Positions 54,890-64,000 of a stretch of 64,000 nucleotides of DNA are shown here, piece after piece (within the stretch, counting starts at the first letter, position 1; each line of letters opens with the position of its first letter). Position numbers and translations under genes: made by a program. A model generated the notes under the pieces. That model was given only the letters and a program-made list of their open reading frames with translations, ran no database searches and had not been told where the DNA came from. The stretch comes from Thelephora terrestris (taxonomy: Eukaryota; Basidiomycota; Agaricomycetes; Thelephorales; Thelephoraceae): the NCBI GenBank assembly GCA_015956445.1, contig WIUZ02000024.1, forward strand, positions 496,001-560,000, read 5' to 3'.

Positions 54890-55554
54890 ATGTTAGCGAG
54901 ACCGCTAATGCATGTTTCGTCGAATTTGGCCCAACGAATGATCCAAATCCGTGTTCGCACACTCAAACCATCCTTCAAGAGGACAATGTCTTCTACGATC
55001 ACGACCGCCTCGGCCCTGACCCCCGTCTTTACCTCCAGTGAGACCGCCCTGTTTCGTGTGTGACGCTGACAAACCCCGTTGTAGACGCTCCAGGCGCTGT
55101 TGGCCCCTATTCCCAGGCCATAAAACTCAAGGACCTCGTGTTCGTCTCAGGGAACATCCCGCTTGATCCCGCGACTGGGGAGATCGTGGCTGGCGGTGTC
55201 GAAGAGCAAACAAAACAGGTACTCAAGAACCTCCGTGCGGTCGTTGAGGCATCCGGCAGTGATCTGGGAAAGGTCGTGAAGACCACAGTAAGACATTTTT
55301 TTCTCTTTCTGCGTTTACGATCCGACGGTTTCCTTAGGTATTTCTCAAGTCTATGGGTGACTTTGCCGTCGTCAACAAAATCTACGAACAGGCTTTCGGC
55401 GATCACAAGCCCGCGCGTTCCGCCGTTGAAGTGTCCAGGCTTCCCAAGGGCGCGCTGGTAGAAATCGAGTGCATTGCTAGGTGGCGTATATCATCCACAT
55501 CTGGCTAACGAAAACAATACTGACATTCTCCTCCAATAATCTAGTTTGGGTTGA
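54890..55554 (+). CDS. RidA/YjgF family enamine deaminase (Mmf1/Hmf1-like)
   Basis: Four exons (54890-55037, 55085-55287, 55338-55480, 55545-55554) give 167 aa. RidA proteins hydrolyse reactive enamine/imine intermediates such as 2-aminoacrylate to keto acids and protect PLP enzymes. Family signatures: [47 protein letters not shown] and [20 protein letters not shown] with the substrate-binding Arg. The first 32 residues are basic and Ser-rich ([20 protein letters not shown]), a likely mitochondrial presequence. A second in-frame ATG at 54986 (MSSTITT) would start a cytosolic form. The last coding exon is 10 nt. Convergent with UBP2, 76 bp apart. Confidence 0.93.
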
Positions 55555-55630
55555 TTGATACCCGCTGGTAAATACGTAGTAACACTGAACATGCTGTGAT
55601 AGGAAAAACAGTGCAAATCAACGCAAGATT

Positions 55631-58600
55631 CTATTTGGTGCTGGCTTCCTCCAGGGAACCAACGTCGAAGCGTTTGACGGTGTGAATAACTTCGGACCCC
55701 TTCCTGGCAAATACCAACTATGACGCCAGTGAGCGATTGCGATCAACAAGCCTCCAGTTACATACCAAGTACGGATTTGCAGTGGAACCGGTGGTATCCA
55801 CCAGGACCTCGCCTTTCGAAACCGCTGAGACGTCAGAATCATTGTACTTGAACCATTCGTCAGGACGATCCGGCAAATTCCTCGAATAGAAGAAATAGTG
55901 GCCCCAAGATGCTGACTCTCCCCGGTGGATAAATACCGAGGTCAGTTCGTACAAAGCCTGATTCTCGTTTTCCCAAATGCCTTCCAGCTGCAGTTTCAGC
56001 TCTGCAGCCTGCCGTCGCTCGTCATCCAGCTCCTGTTTGGCGTGCATCGCTTCGTGTCTTAATGACACTAATAGTTCTTGATCCAGGCCGGGGAGGGCAT
56101 TTACCGTGTTCCTCGATAAATAATCACAGGTCTCTGTCAACGCAAGGTCGAACGGCCGGTGCTGTTAGGTGACGATCAGTCACGGTTCCGGTCAACGATA
56201 CGGTCAGAGATCACCTTGGCCTCTGTAAGTTGTCGAATTCGTTCCCGACACCCATTCAACTTGGCCTGAATCTCATTGGATCGCCGCTTCTTCTCCGGGT
56301 CCGAATTCTCTAAAAAGCGATCCATTGATATTGTCTCCCCGAATTTCAAGTACGCCTGTGACTTGAATGCTTGGAGTTGTTCTCGATCGAACTGCACCCT
56401 CTGTTGTACGGCTGATGTTTGTTCGCTTGCAGAGCTAGATGGATGAGACACATACCTGTAACTGAATCTGTAGGATCGGGGGAAGATCGACGAGAGATAC
56501 TTCCATATGTGCCTTCTTGTCTTCGAACTCGACTGTGTCGTTGAAATAACGACTTAGACCATCGTAGATGTCGATACCTTCTTCCGAGACGTTCACCGGA
56601 AGATGCAAGAATAGATCCTCTTTCTCGTGAATGGATGGCCGAGAGGAGCCACCTTCGGGCATGATCCGCTGGCGGAGCCTCCCGTAAAACAACCTGGGAT
56701 TTGATTGAGAAAGAATTATTTATTTTCCAAAAATCAATCTCACCTTTTCACGATACTCGTCTTATCGATGTCGGGATTAGAACCTCCAGACAGTTTGGCA
56801 GAACGAATCAGTTCTGCACATTCGAGTTGGAAAAGGCACGAATCCATGCATTCGGAAACATCGTGCTGCCGACCTACAAGCAAGAATCAGCAAATGCTCG
56901 ACGTTGGTTGCGCATGACAGTACCAAACATCATTCCGGTGGTGCCTTTACGAACAGGCGCGGTAGGCCCAGGTTTCTCTACCTCTAACATTTCAACATCA
57001 CCTCCTGTGGTGACTTGACTCTCGGGAGGAAGTTCTTCTGGCGTCTGTGCAGGAGTCCCGGGTTTTGAGACGATAACATAATCCTTGTCCTTCTCCGCAT
57101 CGGGTGCGTCGATATCCATCTTGCTTCCCGTGCCTCGCGACCGCTTTCCTAGAATGCTAAACGAAGTCTGGATTGGCGATGCGGTCACAGTCTCTGACGG
57201 CGCTGAAACATGCGTTGACCCGTCCTCAACGAGAGTGACGTCAGTGTCGTTGGAAGAATCCGTACCAGCCTTATCCCCTTCTTCCTCTTCCTCATCCTTC
57301 GAAGTGACCAGCGCAAGCTTTGCTAATTCGATGCTCGGTTTAACAGCTGGATCCTCGCAATATTCGAGGTTCCAAAATAGGTCGGCAAGCTGTGCAACGA
57401 CTAGTTTTGCCAAGGTCAGTGACTTTGCTTGGGATGTAGTAATAGAGCATACAGCGTCGCGATCGCGCAATCTCCCGTCTGGTTACCAGCCGGCCTCCTA
57501 CTCGATGGGCATCAAGGTCGTCGTCAAGAAGATTGGGGGATTTTGTGGCAACTGCGGAGAGCGAAGCCACTGTTTCTCGAAGGTCTCGGATTGTATAGAA
57601 GTACTGGAAATAGGTCAGCGACTGATTACCGCCCGGGTATATGCCACGGACCTGAAGCAAAGAGTTGAGATAACAGGTATTCCCAAGCTGATGTAGGCCT
57701 CGAGGCATATCGGGGCGAGTGGGCACGACAACGTCGCCGGCTGGAAGATATCCGGTGCGCATCAGATGTTAAGAATGATGCGGTGTGAGACTCACGATCG
57801 CGACCGGTGTCGAGGAAAACCTTCAGCCGTTGGCTTTCCGTGACCTGTGCGATGACTGACAGCGCCTCGCGCAGTTTGTCAACCTGACTGGCCTGCTCCT
57901 CAACCTTTGGGGGTGTGGGCAGTCAGAAACCGTGAGGTAGACTCTCACTCACGCGCAGGTCGAACACGGTGATGACCGTGTTCTCGTCCATTTCCTTGGA
58001 AACACCCAAGGTAGAATACGCGGTGTCCACGGTCATGACGCTACCCTTCTCACGTTCCCAGATGCGGTGCATCTCTTGACTTCCACGCGCGTCTGCTATG
58101 ATCTTCAGGGCATCATTTAGCTCTCGCCTTATTGCGGAACCATTGGTTTCGTCCTTCCATGATCGTCTAATCCCATCTCTCCAGGCATTGATGATAAACT
58201 CTTCTTCCACACTCTCATCGAAATCAACCCTCAACGGGCCGTCGTGACCAAAGCCGAGAGCGTTGGCGGCCTTCGAGAAGTCGTCCCGTGTAAACCTGCC
58301 TCTCGTCCGTTCGTCTAAGATAAGGTTCTGAAGATCCATCGGAGTGTCCTCGTTCATCATTTGCATTGTTTGAACGATGTTGACGAGTGCAGTGAAGTGA
58401 CGTATGGTGTCTCCGGGGTCGCAACGGCATTGTGCAAGGTATGCAAAAGTCAATAGTTCTATCACGGAACTGAGCGAGGTGCCTGTGCAAGCAACAAGGA
58501 TTATACCTGGAGTGTAGGACGAAGGTGTCAGTCCCAGTGTTTCCCAATCGTCGTCCAGATCCCCTATTTGTCTCAGGGTCTCTGGGAGGTCTCCGCGGGG

Positions 58601-60427
58601 CACTGAGTCTCGGGTCAGCGGTCGCACCGGGTCTAATGTCGGACTACTGACATTGTTCTGGATGCGCTCCAATTGCACTTTGGTATAGTTCGCGGACAGA
58701 ATCAATCTTGACCGAGTTCCTTATTTTTAGCTGTTCAAAGAGTTCCGCTTCTGGTGGAGGGAGAGGGAGATGAAAGCTTTGAACCAAAGAAGATAACGTC
58801 GAGAAGAGTAAAAAAACAAACCATGTCGCCTCGTGAAGCTGGCCAGCCATGCGCTCAATTCCACCCATGCCCGCAGGAGTTTCGCTCGATTTGCGGGCCC
58901 CTCCACAACATTGTTATCCAACACCGGGGCATGCAGAGCCAACTCTCCCTGTCCATTATTCATCCGGTCAAGGTTGAACCCGATACACCGGAACACTTCC
59001 TCTCTGAAGCAGACAATGAGCGAAGGAGGTTTCCGATGAACGATCACTTTACATGTTCTCAGACCAGCCAAGCTTCGACTGAAAGCTATTCCGATGAACC
59101 GGTAAAGCCCTGGTTTCCCCCTTCCACAGCCGATCCTCGATAATCCTTTGAGACACTTAGCAACACTGTGGCGTCTGATAAAACTGACTCACATTAAAAT
59201 TGTGTCGAGCGCGGTGGCCAAGGATACTACTGGGGTTTTCCCAACGTGGGGATTCTCCACTTTTTCCTCCTTAAAGGCTTCGAAGATTCTTTGAGGGATC
59301 ACGCCAGGGATGACATCGGACACGACGCAGTAAAGTGAGCATTGACAACAGACATATAGATCAAGGAGCTCCCCCTCGGGCTGTTGGGAATCGTCGACAG
59401 AGCTGAGGTTCGAGTGATCTAACAGAACTGCCTGCCTCCGCCGCAGCTTGGAACGAGGGTGGCGCTCCCAATCGGCGCGCTTGAAAGGTGTTGTGATCTT
59501 AGCTGAATCCACCGCGGCCTTGTAATAATGGAAGTGGTGGGTCTTGTTGACCTGTGTGACCAATTGGGGGTTTCCGTCAACGCAAGAATGGCTTCTGCGT
59601 CGACGGGTAATATCAGGAAGCGAGGGACCATCGTATGACTTGGCGAGCGCTGGTTCAATGGTAGAAGATTTCCAGTGCAAGAGAACCCATCCGTTGTGTT
59701 TGCGACAATAATAGGCATTGGGGTGAGGGATGGACCTACGGACTTCGTCGGCTGAGGGAGGGTTGGGGAGGGGGTGAGAGGTTGAAGAATGGGACTCGGA
59801 AGATCGATGCCTGGGTTTAACGTCGGGAGGAGACGCCGATACCGAGTAAAGGGTATGGTCAGCATTGTGGAGATAATTTTCGAGGAGGGTGGGCAGTATG
59901 CCCGGTCCAGGTCGATTATGGATTTGTCTGGCGGACAAGTCCCACCAGTTCAACTCTTCCTCCTCAGCGCGACCATCGATATTAACTCTTCGTACGGTAA
60001 GCTCCCCCCAGTCCTGATACTCGCCGTTCCAGGCGTCGTGCCACACGTCCGTAGGTTGTGGTTCCCACTCCGGTCGACCGGCACCCCAGGCGGAAGCAAT
60101 ATCTGGGGCCGCGGTCCAGGTACCGGAAACGGTTTGAGGTTGAAATGAGGTTTGATCTTCCTGAACAAGTTCGGGCTCTCGGTACTCGCCGTTGGCAACG
60201 TTGATCTGTTGGTAGTTTGTAAAGGATGATCCAGACTGTTGGTTCCTAGCGGGTAATGGGGGTGGCTGCTGCTTGGATGTGACCGAATTTGGGGTCGAGT
60301 AGAAAGCCGCTGGAGTTACGGGGGCTTCAATGATTGTAGGGAGGGTTGGTTGCTGGTCTGGATGTGGTTGGTGGACTGGGATCGCCGGGAGTTGTCTCCG
60401 CGGCTTTGAAGGGTCCTTGTGCTCCAT
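55631..60427 (-). CDS. UBP2: Ubiquitin carboxyl-terminal hydrolase UBP2
   Basis: Fifteen exons (starts 60427, 59145, 59003, 58750, 58590, 58458, 57904, 57740, 57603, 57400, 56873, 56693, 56400, 56161, 55717; end 55631) close to 1353 aa, similar to yeast Ubp2 (1272). Yeast Ubp2 trims K63-linked chains with Rsp5/Rup1 and acts in endocytic and MVB sorting. The N-terminal third has a Pro-rich start, a Tyr/Trp-rich part and a CCQCSLYCVVS Cys cluster. The USP core follows: Cys box GLHQLGNTCYLNSLLQ (Cys792), an acidic insert (DEEEEEGDKAG), FYGRLRQRI, VSLVDLPPILQIQLQ, and the His box GESASWGHYFFYSRN (His1281) with WFKYNDSDVSAV. The weakest junction is exon 4 to 5 (GTCAGT...GCGGAG). All others are forced by frame and homology. 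Confidence 0.93.
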
Positions 60428-60684
60428 CGGAGGGGAATCTGGGTGCCGAGAGCCGCAGAAAGAAACAGATAAAAGGTTGGTCGATAAGTTTCTGGTTCAG
60501 GCGGAGAATTTTGTTTGTCTCGCGTCGAGTAATTCGGGCGGTTGTCTCGATAGAGGGGATGGCGGCGCGATGAGCGTTTGGAACGGCGATTTCTGCACGT
60601 GGTAGGATTCCCATATCAGGGAATGCTTATTCAGCTGCCTCCTTCTCCATTTCTCCGACGAATCCTGACCAACTCGTATCCGCC
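60428..60684. promoter_or_regulatory. Shared upstream region of UBP2 and MCR1
   Basis: 257 bp between divergent ATGs. No TATA box evident. Confidence 0.45.
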
Positions 60685-62053
60685 ATGTCGATGCTCAGGA
60701 CCTCTCTTGCTCGCTCGGGGGTGAGAGAAAACATTGATGAGAAAAGGCTGATTCTGAGCTTTCATTAGTTACTGGCATCCGCACGTCGTTACTCGACTGC
60801 CCCGACTCAGGCGAGTTCGAAGAGCTCGAACCTGGGATTCTACTTGGTCGGCGGTGGGATAGTTGGCTTAGGTGCCTATGTCTACATCGATCGCATGAAT
60901 CCAGTCGCGAAGGCGGTGAAACTCAAGGAGACGAGCCCCCTAGACCCGTCAAAGTTTGTTGACTTTGAACTCAAGAGGGTTGAGCCCTATAGCTACAATA
61001 CCGCCAAGTGAGCACCGTCTCATCAAACAGCCTCTGAGACTGACGTAGTCACATGGCTAGGTTTGTCTTCAAGTTGAATGATGACGAGGCCTCTCTGCTC
61101 CCTCTTGCCTCCTGCGTCGTCGTCAAATCCTCTGATCCCGAGGGACTCGTAGACGCGAAGGGAAAGCCAGTAATGAGAGCATACACGCCCATTTCTCGAT
61201 CAGATACTCCTGGGGAGTTGACCTTCCTTATCAAGAGATACGAGAATGGACTCGCCTCCAGATACATTCACGGGTTACAGCCCGGTGACAAACTGGCAAT
61301 CAAGGGACCAATCCCGAAATTCCCCTACAAAGGTGATCCTGTTTTATCCGTTTATACTCTTTCTGTGCGTCTAAAACCGCTCAGACAATGAATTTGAGCA
61401 AGTCGGTATGATCGCTGGGGGGACGGGAATGTAAGTGAGGAGCGCTTGAGCCTCTACCCAACGTTCTCGCTGACCATTCCCAAGAACACCGATGTACCAA
61501 ATTTTGATCCATGCGCTCACCAAGCCGGAGAACAAGACCAAGTTCAAGCTTATCTTTGCCAATATCTCTGAGAAGGACATTCTACTGAAAGAGGAACTTG
61601 ATGCTCTCAAAAAGAAATATCCCGAGACATTCGATGTCGTCTACACCGTTGATGCTGCTGGGCCTGGCTGGAACGGTGAGGGTAATGACGCGTTTTTGAT
61701 CGATCTTCGGCTGACGCTGCACTGGCCTGGAAGGACGCTTGGGTTACGTTACTCCTGAGTTGATCAAGCAAAACATCGCTCCACCGAGTCTCGGCAAGAA
61801 GGTGAAGGTGTTTGTTTGCGGTAAGTAACGTTTATAGGTGGTGCACTCTACCGCATCTTTCTCATTTCATGACGCGATGCAGGGCCTCCTGGACAGATGA
61901 AGGCGATCAGTGGAGCAAAATTGAAGCCTACCGACCAGGGGCCTCTGGCCGGTGCGCTTAAGGAACTCGGATTCGATGAAACCCAGGTGGGCTGCGCACT
62001 TAGTGACGTAGTGATGGTCGCTGACCCGATGCGAACAGGTGTTCAAATTTTAG
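60685..62053 (+). CDS. MCR1: NADH-cytochrome b5 reductase 2, mitochondrial
   Basis: Eight exons (60685-60720, 60769-61007, 61061-61332, 61385-61430, 61485-61675, 61734-61820, 61883-61986, 62039-62053) give 329 aa. MCR1 transfers electrons from NADH to cytochrome b5 or other acceptors at the mitochondrial outer membrane and intermembrane space, and takes part in ergosterol and oxidative-stress metabolism. A basic presequence ([12 protein letters not shown], then SARRYSTAP) precedes a membrane helix ([19 protein letters not shown]). The FAD motif [25 protein letters not shown] for NADH, and [15 protein letters not shown] are all present. It ends VFKF. Divergent from UBP2. Confidence 0.95.
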
Positions 62054-62267
62054 AGGGCTGATTTATGACGTTGCTTGATATCATCTCCATAGACTTACTT
62101 ATAGGACACACTCGCTGAACCTTGTACCTCTGCTGATGTAATTGAGACTTGCCATTGCCATTTCTGGATATCAGACTTTCCCTGTCTTAGCCCCTTCCTT
62201 CGCCCGTCGCAGTTGTCGGATTCTCCTCTTCCCTCGACTCATCACTGCCCTTCGGACTTTGTAAACA
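62054..62267. promoter_or_regulatory. MCR1-HOG1 spacer
   Basis: Only 214 bp hold the MCR1 3' UTR and the HOG1 upstream region. Pyrimidine-rich just before the HOG1 ATG. Confidence 0.4.

Positions 62268-64000
<1,733 letters not shown>

Overview
This window is nuclear DNA of a filamentous basidiomycete, most likely a wood-decay or litter Agaricomycete. The evidence is dense, very short introns (mostly 48-62 nt) with GTRNGY donors and YAG acceptors, genes packed on both strands with 80-300 bp spacers, Agaricomycete-type F-box proteins, a CYP63-like P450, and full-length fungal NTE1, KOG1, ATG101, UBP2, MCR1 and HOG1. I rebuilt the gene models by hand from splice signals and reading-frame continuity; where exon sums are given they close to whole codons. 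The species cannot be named from this sequence alone.

Layout. 1-7.1 kb: a gene-poor block carrying three diverged copies of a long direct repeat. Each copy holds a tiny two-exon metallothionein gene (28 codons, 9 Cys); the third copy has lost its ATG. 7.7-11.7 kb: a large, disordered Ser/Pro-rich protein (minus). 13.1-17.1 kb: a tandem pair of five-exon F-box genes, the first interrupted by one in-frame stop. 17.8-23.2 kb: NTE1 phospholipase (22 exons), followed by a duplicated 3' flank and a doubtful small gene. 25.1-30.0 kb: KOG1/raptor of TORC1. 30.6-31.5 kb: ribosomal protein eL28, with one long intron holding a hairpin. 31.7-33.4 kb: tRNA dihydrouridine synthase DUS1 (minus). 34.0-36.7 kb: a 12-exon membrane protein of unknown function (minus). 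37.3-39.1 kb: a second type of F-box protein (minus). 40.1-41.7 kb: an AAA ATPase. 42.3-44.8 kb: a CYP63-like P450 (minus), divergent from malic enzyme at 45.1-47.2 kb. 47.36 kb: an initiator tRNA-Met with a 13-nt intron. 47.6-48.9 kb: an AIF-like flavoprotein. 49.2 kb: a small charged protein. 50.0-51.7 kb: a TCP11 protein (minus), divergent from ATG101 at 51.9-52.7 kb. 53.5-54.0 kb: an NTF2/SnoaL-like protein (minus), divergent from PIN1/ESS1. 54.9 kb: a RidA/Mmf1 protein. 55.6-60.4 kb: the UBP2 deubiquitinase (minus), divergent from MCR1. 62.3 kb to the right edge: HOG1 MAP kinase, cut by the window.

How they fit together. Most are unlinked housekeeping genes. Several belong to nutrient and stress signalling (KOG1 in TORC1, ATG101 in the TORC1-controlled autophagy initiation complex, HOG1, PIN1), but nothing in the sequence shows they are co-regulated. 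Four head-to-head pairs share 177-261 bp spacers. I see no transposon ORFs, CRISPR array or secondary-metabolite cluster. The least ordinary part is the metallothionein array, whose genes are too short for ordinary ORF calling. Other points of note are three GC-AG introns, the intron-bearing initiator tRNA, and very short coding exons (3, 9, 10 and 14 nt).
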